DNA from: JBEEOW01 sp041191405
GTDB taxonomy: Bacteria > Bacteroidota > Bacteroidia > Cytophagales > UBA9547
Direction of reading: 5' to 3'
Length of the DNA: 64,000 nt
NCBI GenBank assembly: GCA_041191405.1
Contig: JBEEOW010000008.1
Location: 62,001 to 126,000, forward strand
Below the pieces are notes generated by a model that saw nothing but the letters and a program-made list of their open reading frames with translations, was not told where the DNA came from and did no database searches. Position numbers and translations under genes: made by a program. Positions 1-8,950 of this stretch are shown piece after piece (the first letter of the stretch is position 1; every line of letters starts with the position of its first letter).

Positions 1-1597
1 CGTTTTTGAATTTTGTAATTATGCCATTCGAAATTCCTGCATAAACATTGCCGAGTGTGTCACATTCTATAGAAAAATATGCTTCACCCAGTTTATAATA
101 ATATGTAGAAACTTGTCCCATTGGCGTAATTTTTCTTATTTTCCCATCGCATTCAGATACATATAAATTATCAAATTGATCTATAGCAATATCTGTAGGA
201 CAATCAAACCTAGCAGCAGTTCCTGTGCCGTTTAAAATAGTTGATGTTGAATTTCTTCCATTACCAGCAAATGTAGTAACGGTTCCATCTGTTGTAACTT
301 TTCTTATTCGTAAATTATTTCTATCAGCCACAAAGATATTCCCTTTACTATCCATAACAAAACCATCTAAACTGCTGAATTGAGCTTCTGAAGCAATTCC
401 ATCTTTAAATCCACATTGACTAGAACCTGAAATAGTAATTACGTTACCTCCTGTTGTAATTTTTCTTATTTTTAGATTTCCTTGATCTAAAATATACACA
501 TCTCCATTTTTATCTACAAAAATTCTTCCAATATAGCCAAAACTTGCAGCAGTACCTTTTAAATCAGTACCTTCATTTGTGCCATTTGTTGAGCCAACTA
601 TAGTAGTAACTTTATTATTTATAATGTCAATTTTTCTTACTACTCCTTGATCTGAAACATGTATGGTGTTATTGAATATAAATAATTGAGGAATATCAAA
701 AGTTGAATTTGCTAGCTTATCATCAATTTTAGATGCAATCTTACAACTATGTCCAGCAATTGATGTTAAAGTGCCATCAAGATTTACTTTAACAATCGAG
801 TGATTGAAATTTGCAGAAATTGTAGTAAAAAGCTCACCTTTGCTATATAAAATTGTAGACCTATAAATGTCAATATTAATATTAGCAAGGGTTGTTACAA
901 TACCATTAGTGCCTATTTTTCTAATATTTGTGTTATTATTTGTCTTGTCATATTCAGTAATGAATAAATCTCCAGTTTCATTTATTGTAATTTGACGAGG
1001 ATAATAAAATTCAGAACTTAAACTTATACTATTAATATTTCCTGCAATTCCAGTTCCTGCATATGTTGAAACTAATCCTTGAGATGTTATTTTTTTAATC
1101 TTATTATTGCCATTATCAGCAACATAAACATTCCCTAATTTATCCACTACAATACCAAGTGGATATTTAAATTCTGCAACATTAGCATTTCCATCTTTAT
1201 CACCATAGTTGCCGTTTCCTGCAAAATTACTTATTTCTCCCTTAGAATTAATTTTCAAAATACGGTTGTAATCAGGAACTGTTACATAAAAATTACCATA
1301 AGAATCTGAAGCAATATTCTTAATAACTGGATAAATACATTGTGAAAAGGTAGTTACATTATTTTCTTGATCAATTTTTAATATTTTCCCATTAGAACTA
1401 GTACAATAAATATTGCCGTCATTACCTTCAACACATTGACCACCTATGCATGGCGTATTAAGATCTAGGTTTACAGGACCATCTATGCCACCAACTCCTT
1501 TACCTGCATACAATTCCATTTTTAAGTTTAAATCATTTTGCCCTATAGCCCATGTGCTACAAAGGGCAAATAAGAGGATTGTAAATATTTTTTTCAT
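1..1597 (-). CDS. NHL-repeat secreted protein, C-terminus beyond the window
   Basis: The reading frame is open from an ATG at 1597 to the left edge (532 codons visible, no stop met). It starts with a signal peptide (MKKIFTILLFALCSTWAIGQ, cleavage after Gly-Gln likely). It then carries many NHL/SMP-30-type beta-propeller units, each with a D-x-x-GN-(I/V)-(Y/F)-V/C pattern followed by I-x-K-I-(T/D), for example GNVYVADNGNNKIKKI. Such propellers are extracellular binding scaffolds; no enzyme motif was seen. The start and upstream bases closely resemble those of the LamG gene at 6773, which points to a common origin. By analogy with that paralog it should end in a T9SS sorting domain outside the window, but this cannot be seen. 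Confident about family and start; function unknown. Confidence 0.85.
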   Translation of the reverse strand, partial: MKKIFTILLFALCSTWAIGQNDLNLKMELYAGKGVGGIDGPVNLDLNTPCIGGQCVEGNDGNIYCTSSNGKILKIDQENNVTTFSQCIYPVIKNIASDSYGNFYVTVPDYNRILKINSKGEISNFAGNGNYGDKDGNANVAEFKYPLGIVVDKLGNVYVADNGNNKIKKITSQGLVSTYAGTGIAGNINSISLSSEFYYPRQITINETGDLFITEYDKTNNNTNIRKIGTNGIVTTLANINIDIYRSTILYSKGELFTTISANFNHSIVKVNLDGTLTSIAGHSCKIASKIDDKLANSTFDIPQLFIFNNTIHVSDQGVVRKIDIINNKVTTIVGSTNGTNEGTDLKGTAASFGYIGRIFVDKNGDVYILDQGNLKIRKITTGGNVITISGSSQCGFKDGIASEAQFSSLDGFVMDSKGNIFVADRNNLRIRKVTTDGTVTTFAGNGRNSTSTILNGTGTAARFDCPTDIAIDQFDNLYVSECDGKIRKITPMGQVSTYYYKLGEAYFSIECDTLGNVYAGISNGIITKFKN

Positions 1598-1616
1598 TTA
1601 TTATTGGTTTTAAAAT

Positions 1617-1706
1617 CTACTCTACTATAATTTTCTTTGTTTCTACTATTACACCTTGTTGGTTAAGTAGGGGAACATAGTAAATGCTGTTTTTACTTAT
1701 ATTAAA
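1617..1706 (-). pseudogene. Orphan T9SS type-A sorting-domain tail (gene remnant)
   Basis: Between the lipoprotein stop (1709) and the NHL gene start (1597), a different minus-strand frame reads FNISKNSIYYVPLLNQQG and ends VETKKIIVE followed by a stop at 1617-1619. This is the last part of a T9SS sorting domain and closely matches the end of the protein at 3884 (KNAVYFVKLIDDKG, then LETKKIVLE). No start or body is present. It looks like the 3' end of a lost propeller gene whose body was replaced by the lipoprotein gene. The similarity is read directly; the history is inference. Confidence 0.6.
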
Positions 1707-1708
1707 TA

Positions 1709-3835
1709 TTAATCTTTTAAGCAACGTACTGGTTTGCCATGACCTCCAACATCAGAGTAGCTTTTATTGAGTTCGTTACTGCCGCTATGTAAATACCATC
1801 CTTGAGTACTAGAACTACTACTCCACCAAGATGTGTAAATACCTATTGCGTCGTCCGAAAATGTGCCATTTAACACATCAGAATTAACATATCCTCGACG
1901 AAAGTTAGCAGGTAGAGCAGTAAATCCAAATTCATCTGTACCATTGCCAGTAATACCATCATAATCGCTCCAACCTATTTTGCTCTTTAGTTTAGTACCA
2001 ACATTTGCTCCAATATAATTATTGAGGATAGTCCAATCATTATCTGTAGGAACATGCCAACCTGTTGGGCAGAGTTTGTCAGTGTTTACTACGTACCAAT
2101 TATATAATGCGCCATAAAGGGCTGCATTCGATGTATCGTTATTGTAATAACAAAATGCAGGAGTAGTTAATGTCCACCATGTTTTATTATCAGTTACTAA
2201 AGAAAAAGCTGTGCCATCGTTATACTTGGTAGTTCGTAGGTTTTTTGCCATCCATGTTTGGGTGCCTATGGTTACTACTTTGTATTCGTTACCGTCTATG
2301 TCGGTAATGGTGGCGGCTTGGGCACCTTCTTGTGTTAGAGTAATTTTTCGAACCAAAGTATCCATGCTAATAGTAATAGTAGCGGTGCGTTTAGCAGTGC
2401 CTGTATATTCTGGCACTACTATAGAAAATTTATCATTGCCATTGCCTGATAAAGGGGTTATTACTGGCCAAGTTTGGTCACAAGTAACATTCCAAGCACC
2501 ATTACTTGTTACATTAACGGAAACAATTCCACCATCTTTTGTTTGGGTGATAGAGGTTTGGTCAACATTTAAAATAGCTACTTTATTTATTACTATATCA
2601 TGTTTTTGTAAAAAATCATTTGCATCATCAGTATATCGCACTTTAAGCTTAGTCGCAACAGAAGTCGGTACTTGAGTACCTGCTTTTGCATTAAATGTAA
2701 AAGCCAATTCACCATCTTTTACTAAACTAGCACTTATAACAAATCGATTATCTTCTACCTCAAAAACCATTTTACTAAATGTTTCTGAATTTAAATCAAC
2801 TGCTACTGGTGGTAAATTAGAAGTTGTAAGCAAAGAAAGGTAAGATGAAGAGTAAAATGGTAGATTATCGTTTAGGAAACGTACTACTTTGTTTACTTTC
2901 TCTATTGAAGTATTAAAATCATTATTTAAGCTAAAAAACTCTTTTACTAAAGCTTTACTGCTAGTATTATCACTTTCCTGTAATGGACTTTTGTTAAGCG
3001 AATATGTAACAGTTTTTGCATTTCCTAACTCAAATTCATTGCCAGCAGCCTGTGTACGTAATCCACTAGCAATACCATCAAAAATGGTATTAAGTAACTT
3101 CAACCTTTCATTTGTAACTTCCAATCCATACTTACGTGCCTTAGTCCATCCAACATATGCTACTGCTGTCCCAAGTGCTCTTTCAATAGGATCTGGACTC
3201 AACCATAAAACAGCAACTCCTGCTCCAAATGCAAAAACAGACAATTTAAATTTCGCATTAGTTGAACTAAAGTCAAAACCAGCAGTTCTATTGTTTGTAC
3301 CTTGACCACCATTCAACATAGCATCAAATACAACTTTGTTTGCAGTATAATATTTAGCCAATGCTAATTTTTCACTCTCGCTTGCTTTACTTAGCTGATT
3401 ACGAAAAGCCAGCAAAGATGAATCTGCAGTAGTTTTCATATTAGTATCAGCCAATGCCAACTGTTCATCAAGCTTGGTATTCAATTTATCAAGAATTTGA
3501 GTTGGTGTTTCTGTCAAAATTAAAGTTTGTAAAACCAAATTAGTTTTATAATTCAATTTTGGTACTTCTAAGGCATAAGTTCCTGCAGTTTTATTAGGAG
3601 TATAAAATGCCAAAGTAGAATCATTAATCTTTACAAATTCAACAACCTGCCCATCTAGTGAACCTGTGTAAGATTCACTTATTAATTTATCTTTTGAAAA
3701 TACAATAGTTTTCACTTCCGACTCTGTTACTGTAATTTCAGTTTTTGTCTGGCTTGCAGGAGGGATATCCTCAGATTTTTTCTTACATGAAAGTATAATT
3801 AATGAAGATAATAACATCAAAATTACTTTTTTCAT
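1709..3835 (-). CDS. BACON and Fib_succ-domain lipoprotein
   Basis: A 708-residue lipoprotein. The chosen start is the fifth codon of the open frame, where MKKVILMLLSSLIILSC gives a lipoprotein signal with Cys at the cleavage site followed by KKKSED. Residues about 130-260 contain a helical, coiled-coil-like region and a hydrophobic glycine-rich segment. A BACON domain (Bacteroidetes-associated carbohydrate-binding often N-terminal; about 425-510, with W at WNVTCDQTWP) follows. The last ~200 residues are a Fibrobacter succinogenes major paralogous domain (TIGR02145 type: DIDGNEYKVVTIGTQTWMAKNL, LCPTGWHVPTD, GFTALPAN, GKPVRCLKD). Likely a cell-surface lipoprotein; ligand unknown. It sits between two NHL-type genes on the same strand, 48 bp after the upstream one, so it may be co-transcribed. 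Confidence 0.85.
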   Translation of the reverse strand: MKKVILMLLSSLIILSCKKKSEDIPPASQTKTEITVTESEVKTIVFSKDKLISESYTGSLDGQVVEFVKINDSTLAFYTPNKTAGTYALEVPKLNYKTNLVLQTLILTETPTQILDKLNTKLDEQLALADTNMKTTADSSLLAFRNQLSKASESEKLALAKYYTANKVVFDAMLNGGQGTNNRTAGFDFSSTNAKFKLSVFAFGAGVAVLWLSPDPIERALGTAVAYVGWTKARKYGLEVTNERLKLLNTIFDGIASGLRTQAAGNEFELGNAKTVTYSLNKSPLQESDNTSSKALVKEFFSLNNDFNTSIEKVNKVVRFLNDNLPFYSSSYLSLLTTSNLPPVAVDLNSETFSKMVFEVEDNRFVISASLVKDGELAFTFNAKAGTQVPTSVATKLKVRYTDDANDFLQKHDIVINKVAILNVDQTSITQTKDGGIVSVNVTSNGAWNVTCDQTWPVITPLSGNGNDKFSIVVPEYTGTAKRTATITISMDTLVRKITLTQEGAQAATITDIDGNEYKVVTIGTQTWMAKNLRTTKYNDGTAFSLVTDNKTWWTLTTPAFCYYNNDTSNAALYGALYNWYVVNTDKLCPTGWHVPTDNDWTILNNYIGANVGTKLKSKIGWSDYDGITGNGTDEFGFTALPANFRRGYVNSDVLNGTFSDDAIGIYTSWWSSSSSTQGWYLHSGSNELNKSYSDVGGHGKPVRCLKD

Positions 3836-3883
3836 TTTGCTTGGCAATTAAGTTTATTAAAATATTAAGTTTTCTATAACAAT

Positions 3884-6175
3884 CTACTCTAAAACTATTT
3901 TCTTAGTTTCTAACACAGTTCCTTTATCATCTATTAATTTTACAAAATAAACTGCATTTTTTACTAAACCACTTAAATTAAACGATTGTATACTTTGGGT
4001 GATATTTGCATTATATACTACTTGACCAAGTGTATTTACTAATTGCATTTTATAACCACTCATCACTAAATATTGTGAGTTTTCAAGCATAAGTATGTCA
4101 GATACAGGGTTTGGGTATATTTTAAATGTGTTATCGTAACTATTAACCCCAACAGTAATTTTAGATTTTATATACAATGTGTCATAAGTAGCACAAATAC
4201 CACCCAATGTATCTATTACATTTACCTCTTGTGTTACCATGTTTGTTGAAGCACATGAAGCACCTGTATAAGTATATGTAATTAATCTTTTTCCTAATTT
4301 ACCCACAAATGGGCTAAAGGTGTTACCTGAAACTCCTACACCTGAAAAACTACCACCAGTTGGACTTCCTGTAAGTGTAATTGGTGTTGAATTAGTGTAA
4401 ATTACAGATGGTAGTTTATTGAAAGTGATATTTGGATTTGAATTTTGAGTAATTGAAATAGTATTACTTTTTGAGTTATTTATTAAAACATAGTAGTTTC
4501 CTTGAGTTTTAACTAAAATACTATCTGTTTTAGCTCCACTTGGGTACCATAAATAATTAGCAAAACCTTTAGGTGCATATAAAATAACACTATCATTTTT
4601 GCATAAATTACCAGAACCTGACGATTTAATAATAGGTGGATTAACAGTGATACCAAACGTTACATTTGTTGCTGCTTCATAAGTAACATCGCCAGCTTGT
4701 GAAACAGTAATTGTAGTATAACCAGCTGTTTTAACAGTTGCTTTATTGCCTGTTATATTTAAAATATTGCCATTTGAAGAAGTATAAGTTAACGGTAATC
4801 CCGAACTTGCTACTCCTGGCAATAGTATTTCTGAAGAATTAAAATCAATAACTATATTTTTGGTATCTAATATGCTTTGTGTTTTTTTTGATGGATTAGT
4901 TGATAAAATACTTAAACTTCCATTACTAAAATATAATTGACCATTAATGTTAATCAGGTTGCCAATGCCGTTAATTAAAAATTCTCTACCACTTGTTGGG
5001 AATATTGATGTATTTTTTCCTCCTCCTATATAGGTAGAAACATTGTTATTTGTAAAATCTATTCTTCTAATTAAATATTTTAAATAGGTATTGTTTGAAG
5101 ATACAAATAATAGATTGTTAGTTTGGTCGTATGACAATCTGTCAATACTGTTAAATGTAGATAACATTAAATTGCCATCCGAATAACTGTTAGGTTCTGG
5201 AGGGAAAATTCCTGCTACAGTGGTAACATCTCCATTTGGGGTGATTTTTTTAATTTTTGTTGCTTCCGATACGTATAAATTATCGTTTTGGTCTATTGTT
5301 ATTGAAGTGGGGTAGTTAAACATTGCGTTACTACCATTACCATCAACATCTCCATAGGTGCTACCTGCAAAAACTGTAATTATACCAGTACTGCTAATTT
5401 TATTTATTTTAAATTCATTTATTATAAAAGTATTACCTTTTGAATCTTGCACTAATTTAGTTGGAGGGTTTAATTTATTTACCAAAGATGTGTAATCTAC
5501 AATAGTTGTAACAACTCCAGAAGGAGTTATTTTTCTTAGTTTATACACATCAAGTACATAAATGTTGTCATTTTGATCAATACTCATGCCAAGTATATTT
5601 GAAAATGTTGCTGCAGTACCCGTGCCATCAGTTTGGCCATTAGTTGTAGAACCTGCAAAAAAAGTAGCATTCGTTGTTGGAGGAGTCCATTTTAAAATTG
5701 ATGTTTGTAAACGAGAGTAAACGTTTCCACTTTTATCTATAACAAAATCATTTATTGTGGAATTTGATTTAAAATACTGGTTTACCTTGCAATTATATTC
5801 ATAATTAGACTCATAAATTGTGAGAGGTAATTTTGCATTTAATGGATAATAGTTAATGTTTCCAGAGTCCGAAGCAATTATATTTGTATTACCCGATTTT
5901 AGTAAAGTAACTATATTGCCACTTATTGTAGCTATTGATGGGTCTTCAATAGTGTAGGTTATTTTTAAACCTGTACTTGACGATTGTAAAGGAAGGGTTA
6001 AGGTTTTATCACTTAAGGAAACAAAATAAGAGGTTGGGGTTCTTTGTAATTGTTGTGGTAATTTTTTTTTGTTCTGTGTATAATAAAATAATTTCCTCAC
6101 TAGTAAGAGCTCTGTCGTAAAACATGATATCATCAAGGTTTCCTTTAAAGAAGTTAAGTTCAGTATCTCTACCAA
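3884..6175 (-). CDS. NHL-propeller/Ig-like T9SS protein, C-terminal part of a frameshifted gene
   Basis: Open frame holding the downstream part of the gene that starts at 6773. The first ~45 residues are out-of-frame translation; meaningful sequence starts near TSYFVSLSDKTLTLP. Order: Big_2-like Ig domain (about 50-115), NHL repeats (about 125-410, e.g. DQNDNIYVLDVYKLRKITPSG), a second Ig-like domain (about 440-520), a gliding/PKD-like segment with a Cys pair, and a T9SS type-A sorting domain (FKIYPNPVSDILMLEN to the end LETKKIVLE). It would be exported by T9SS as a surface or secreted protein. It has no signal peptide of its own, so it is useful only if joined to the upstream LamG part. No terminator-like hairpin follows, consistent with read-through into the lipoprotein gene. 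Confidence 0.75.
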   Translation of the reverse strand: MVEILNLTSLKETLMISCFTTELLLVRKLFYYTQNKKKLPQQLQRTPTSYFVSLSDKTLTLPLQSSSTGLKITYTIEDPSIATISGNIVTLLKSGNTNIIASDSGNINYYPLNAKLPLTIYESNYEYNCKVNQYFKSNSTINDFVIDKSGNVYSRLQTSILKWTPPTTNATFFAGSTTNGQTDGTGTAATFSNILGMSIDQNDNIYVLDVYKLRKITPSGVVTTIVDYTSLVNKLNPPTKLVQDSKGNTFIINEFKINKISSTGIITVFAGSTYGDVDGNGSNAMFNYPTSITIDQNDNLYVSEATKIKKITPNGDVTTVAGIFPPEPNSYSDGNLMLSTFNSIDRLSYDQTNNLLFVSSNNTYLKYLIRRIDFTNNNVSTYIGGGKNTSIFPTSGREFLINGIGNLININGQLYFSNGSLSILSTNPSKKTQSILDTKNIVIDFNSSEILLPGVASSGLPLTYTSSNGNILNITGNKATVKTAGYTTITVSQAGDVTYEAATNVTFGITVNPPIIKSSGSGNLCKNDSVILYAPKGFANYLWYPSGAKTDSILVKTQGNYYVLINNSKSNTISITQNSNPNITFNKLPSVIYTNSTPITLTGSPTGGSFSGVGVSGNTFSPFVGKLGKRLITYTYTGASCASTNMVTQEVNVIDTLGGICATYDTLYIKSKITVGVNSYDNTFKIYPNPVSDILMLENSQYLVMSGYKMQLVNTLGQVVYNANITQSIQSFNLSGLVKNAVYFVKLIDDKGTVLETKKIVLE

Positions 6176-6773
6176 TCATAATAGGGATTGTATTTGGAGT
6201 GTTATATGTTACATTATAAAGAATACCTACCAGTTGTCTATCTTTATATAGTTTCATGTTTACACCATCATATGTGCCAATAAAATGTGTCCAAGTATCT
6301 GGAGTGGTAATGGTATTTGATTTAATATAATTACCACTAACATTTGTGTAAAAGGTTGCATAACTGTTTTCGAATCCTATATTGAAACCATTAGTAGAAT
6401 AGTTTTTATGTTTTGAAATTACATTACCATATGTTGCGGCTGGTATTTTAGCCCAAAATGATACTGAAAAGCCTGTAGTTCCGTTTAATGATTCAGAGCC
6501 ATCTACCAAAAAATGCGAGCCTCCACCTGGTGCTATTAGATAACCACCTTGAAAATTTTTATTTGAATTTACATTCGATTGGTTTTCATAACTAACATCA
6601 AAACTTAAAGGCATTGCAACTTGCTGCAATTTGAAGTTATTATTTGATGTGTCATTATAAGGAGATGTTTTATCATCAAAATTGTAATAAAACTTTAATC
6701 CGTTGGTTGGGATTTGTGCCCAAGATGATGCACTTATCCACAATGCAGCTACTATTGTAAATATTTTTTTCAT
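6009..6773 (-). CDS. LamG-domain N-terminal part of the frameshifted T9SS protein
   Basis: Starts at ATG 6773 with a signal peptide (MKKIFTIVAALWISASSWAQ). It continues with a LamG/concanavalin A-like jelly-roll domain (about residues 25-230: GLKFYYNFDD near the start, FSVSFWAKIP, WTHFIGTYDG, and GNLDDIMFYDRALTSEEI at the end). That ending normally connects to more domains, but here the frame drifts into KITTTITKNPN and stops at 6009. The next domain lies in the overlapping frame of 3884-6175. A one-base change in the A9 run (6062-6070, read on minus) or in the C4 run (6036-6039) would fuse the two into one protein of about 950 residues. It may be a real mutation, a slippage site or a sequencing error. 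Confidence 0.75.
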   Translation of the reverse strand: MKKIFTIVAALWISASSWAQIPTNGLKFYYNFDDKTSPYNDTSNNNFKLQQVAMPLSFDVSYENQSNVNSNKNFQGGYLIAPGGGSHFLVDGSESLNGTTGFSVSFWAKIPAATYGNVISKHKNYSTNGFNIGFENSYATFYTNVSGNYIKSNTITTPDTWTHFIGTYDGVNMKLYKDRQLVGILYNVTYNTPNTIPIMIGRDTELNFFKGNLDDIMFYDRALTSEEIILLYTEQKKITTTITKNPNLLFCFLK

Positions 6774-7252
6774 TTGTATAGTTTAATTCAAAGTTTAAGT
6801 TAATTATATTTATTTAAAAAATAAAAAATATAATAATAAAGTTATTTGTTTTATATTTTTATTGAAAATTTTTAAATATTGGGAATGTTTTAAGTGTAAT
6901 TTAGAATATTTTTTTGATATACTTTCATAAATGTTTTTATTTTACTTAACAAAAATATTGATAAACTATTTAATAAAATGCATTATTGAAGCTATAGGGA
7001 GTGTTTTTATCCTGTGGCTTCGTTTGGGGAGAGATTAGTATTTTATTTATATCGGTAAATATTACTTAAAAATTTGGAAGATATTTTAAATAATGGTGAA
7101 TTTATTAATTGCATTTTTTGAAATTGCAATTAGGATTAAACTAATAATGATGGTTCCAAATGATTTGAGAAATGGATATATCATTATACAGTAAAATATC
7201 ATAAATAAAGAAACAATAATTGCTATTTATCCTTCATATTATACTCCTTTAG
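6774..7252. other. Intergenic stretch, very AT-rich, no gene seen
   Basis: Together with the remnant and terminator that follow it, this is a 745-bp gap between divergent neighbours. The first ~200 bases are A/T homopolymer-rich and probably carry the promoter of the LamG gene. No open frame with coding character was found in the remainder. It may contain further decayed parts of the SRPBCC gene whose end is at 7253-7405, but I could not recognise them. Confidence 0.4.
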
Positions 7253-7405
7253 TTAATTCAAAACCCGGATGGTACAACTACATTTATCTAAAGCGAAAAA
7301 TTTAAAGGAATATTGGTGCCTTTATTCAAAAAAATGCTTGATACCAATACTGTAGAAGGATTCAATTTAATGAATCAAAAGTTGAAAGAATTGGCTGAAA
7401 AATAA
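7253..7405 (+). pseudogene. SRPBCC (START-like) domain protein, C-terminal remnant
   Basis: Plus-strand translation reads LIQNPDGTTTFI, an in-frame TAA at 7289-7291, then SEKFKGILVPLFKKMLDT and on to a normal end (GFNLMNQKLKELAEK, stop 7403-7405). This is the typical last third of a SRPBCC-family protein, where the TAA most likely replaces a Gln codon (CAA). No start codon or N-terminal part is recognisable upstream. A terminator hairpin follows at once. It looks like a gene in decay; family assignment rests on the conserved C-terminal helix pattern. Confidence 0.65.
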
Positions 7406-7410
7406 TAAAA

Positions 7411-7451
7411 TTAACCAAGTAAATATTTAGGATTATTATTTACTTGGTTAA
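7411..7451 (+). terminator. Hairpin after the SRPBCC remnant
   Basis: Perfect 15-bp inverted repeat, TTAACCAAGTAAATA (7411-7425) against TATTTACTTGGTTAA (7437-7451), with an 11-nt loop. It starts 5 bp after the remnant's stop. The T-rich tail is weak, so termination strength is uncertain; it could also serve the minus-strand gene at 7519. Confidence 0.6.
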
Positions 7452-7518
7452 TTGTTGGTAGTGAAATGATAGTTTTAAATCAGTTATAATTGAATATTTT
7501 TTTTTGATTTACAACTTC

Positions 7519-7875
7519 TTAGTCATTTTTATCTGTAGCAGTTGATGTTATGTTATTGTTTGCATCAATTGATATTTCGTAAGTATAACAATTACTCATT
7601 GGTACTGTTTTTACATAATCAATTTTTGAAACTGTAATTGTGAAAGTAACCTCTCCAGCAGCATAGGAAGCATACGAAGAAGCGGTGCCAGGGTCAACAT
7701 TATTTATGTTTGTAGTATTGCCTCCTGATGTTTTTATTTGAACACTTGCTTTAGAGGTACCATTATTTATAATTCTAGCTGTTGGAGCTTCATTCTTACA
7801 TTTTTTACAACTACTTAAGGTTGTAAGTGTTAGTAATGTAAAAAATACAATACTGATTTTTGTAATTAATTTCAT
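7519..7875 (-). CDS. Small lipoprotein of unknown function
   Basis: 118 residues. The N-terminus MKLITKISIVFFTLLTLTTLSSC is a lipoprotein signal with Cys at the cleavage position, followed by KKCKNE. The mature part is short, Thr/Asn/Ser-rich and predicted to be beta-rich (ARIINNGTSKASVQIKTSGG, GEVTFTITV), ending in a single compact domain. A second Cys pair (KKCKNE and SNCYTYEI) may form a disulfide. I do not recognise the family. It stands alone: the gap to the gene upstream on this strand is 133 bp and contains that gene's terminator's T-tract side. Confidence 0.65.
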   Translation of the reverse strand: MKLITKISIVFFTLLTLTTLSSCKKCKNEAPTARIINNGTSKASVQIKTSGGNTTNINNVDPGTASSYASYAAGEVTFTITVSKIDYVKTVPMSNCYTYEISIDANNNITSTATDKND

Positions 7876-8008
7876 GTGATTTGATTTAGGAAATTATTGG
7901 TTGATTGATAAGCTTATGATTTTAATCATCATAGTATTTCGCAAAGCTAATTAAAAGTTTGAATCAAAAGGCATGTTTAATAATTCTTTATTGGTTTCGA
8001 AAGTTGAC

Positions 8009-8500
8009 TTAATTTTGTTTAAAAAAAAATAGCGTCAGATGAGAAATCACCTGACGCAAAATATATTTACTTGAATTGTATGTTAATTGAAGGTTCAATT
8101 TTTTGATTAAATCTTTTTTAACTCCTTCATCTCCATACGGATAATCAATACCAGGTTCAGAGGTAAAAGTGTTTGGTAAATTTTCCTTTACAAATTTCCT
8201 AATTCTGATTCTTTGCTCTTCCGTGTATCTACCACCAATGAGTACAAAATCAACTTTGGGTAGTTTTTGTAATAGTTCTAATCCTTCTTTCTCGCTTAAT
8301 GCTGCGTACACAGTTACCTTGTTAAATTCGGCAAGCATACTCACTACCTGATGTCTCATTGCAGGATTCCCTCCAAATATTACCATGATTGGTGCATTTG
8401 GGTTATTATGAATATATTCAGATAACATAATATGGTTTGATTGGCAGTAAGTGAATTGTGAAATGATAATTAATAGAATAGCAAATACTACTCGTAGCAT
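8009..8500 (-). CDS. Exported protein of unknown function, stop-extended
   Basis: 163 residues from ATG 8500, which lies 4 bp after the DUF6069 stop; a longer frame exists from GTG 8512 but the ATG gives a clean signal peptide (MLRVVFAILLIIISQFTYCQ). The mature region (PIMVIFGGNPAMRHQVVSML, VDFVLIGGRYTEEQRIRIRKF, then a DYPYGDEGV motif) has alternating strands and helices like a small Rossmann/flavodoxin-type fold; I do not recognise a named family. The last ~16 residues (RQVISHLTLFFFKQN) are encoded by a terminator hairpin and its T-tract, so the ancestral stop was probably earlier. Co-transcribed with the DUF6069 and reductase genes upstream. Confidence 0.6.
   Translation of the reverse strand: MLRVVFAILLIIISQFTYCQSNHIMLSEYIHNNPNAPIMVIFGGNPAMRHQVVSMLAEFNKVTVYAALSEKEGLELLQKLPKVDFVLIGGRYTEEQRIRIRKFVKENLPNTFTSEPGIDYPYGDEGVKKDLIKKLNLQLTYNSSKYILRQVISHLTLFFFKQN
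8019..8056 (-). terminator. Intrinsic terminator inside the 3' end of an ORF
   Basis: On the minus strand GCGTCAGGTGA pairs with TCATCTGACGC across a short loop (8031-8056; seven consecutive bases plus a few more after a mismatch) and is followed directly by TATTTTTTTTT (8021-8030). This is a classic rho-independent terminator. It overlaps the last codons of the ORF ending at 8009. Confidence 0.75.
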
Positions 8501-8504
8501 TATT

Positions 8505-8924
8505 TTAAGCACTTACATTATTTTTTATTGATTTTGAAATAAAATATAATAATGCTCCATACACTACAACATGCATTACATTTAAAGCAATGGCATAAGC
8601 CGTAGTTACATTTGGAATACCAACAAATGGATTTACAAATGAAAGCACAACCAATACAGTTGATAGTATGCTAAATATTTTAAATCCTTTTTGAGTGTAT
8701 TTTTCAATTAGGAAAAATACTACAGATGCAATTAGTGTAGGAACTACACTTGAAATAATTATTGGCACTACAGTTAATGGTTGGTTTGGTTGAATAAATA
8801 TGGTGTCAACCAATATTCCCATGGCATGAAATGCAAAGAATAATATACTGTTAATTACTGTTGCAAGTCCAGCAGCTGATAAACCAGCTACAAATGATTG
8901 TTTGAAATTTAATTTAGCGTTCAT
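8505..8924 (-). CDS. DUF6069-type four-helix membrane protein
   Basis: 139 residues with four transmembrane segments (about 12-35, 48-70, 80-103, 108-130). The pattern FVAGLSAAGLATVINSILFF at the start and MHVVVYGALLYFIS at the end fits the DUF6069 family of small integral membrane proteins of unknown function. It lies 26 bp after the Old Yellow Enzyme gene and 4 bp before the next ORF, so these probably form one transcript under the MarR operator. Family assignment is from memory of the pattern; function unknown. Confidence 0.7.
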   Translation of the reverse strand: MNAKLNFKQSFVAGLSAAGLATVINSILFFAFHAMGILVDTIFIQPNQPLTVVPIIISSVVPTLIASVVFFLIEKYTQKGFKIFSILSTVLVVLSFVNPFVGIPNVTTAYAIALNVMHVVVYGALLYFISKSIKNNVSA

Positions 8925-8950
8925 AATAATTGTTGTTTAAAGGTTGAATA

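Noticed and set aside
2211..3305. Plus-strand open frames opposite the lipoprotein gene
   Set aside because: They overlap a well-supported lipoprotein on the other strand and encode hydrophobic sequences without any family features.
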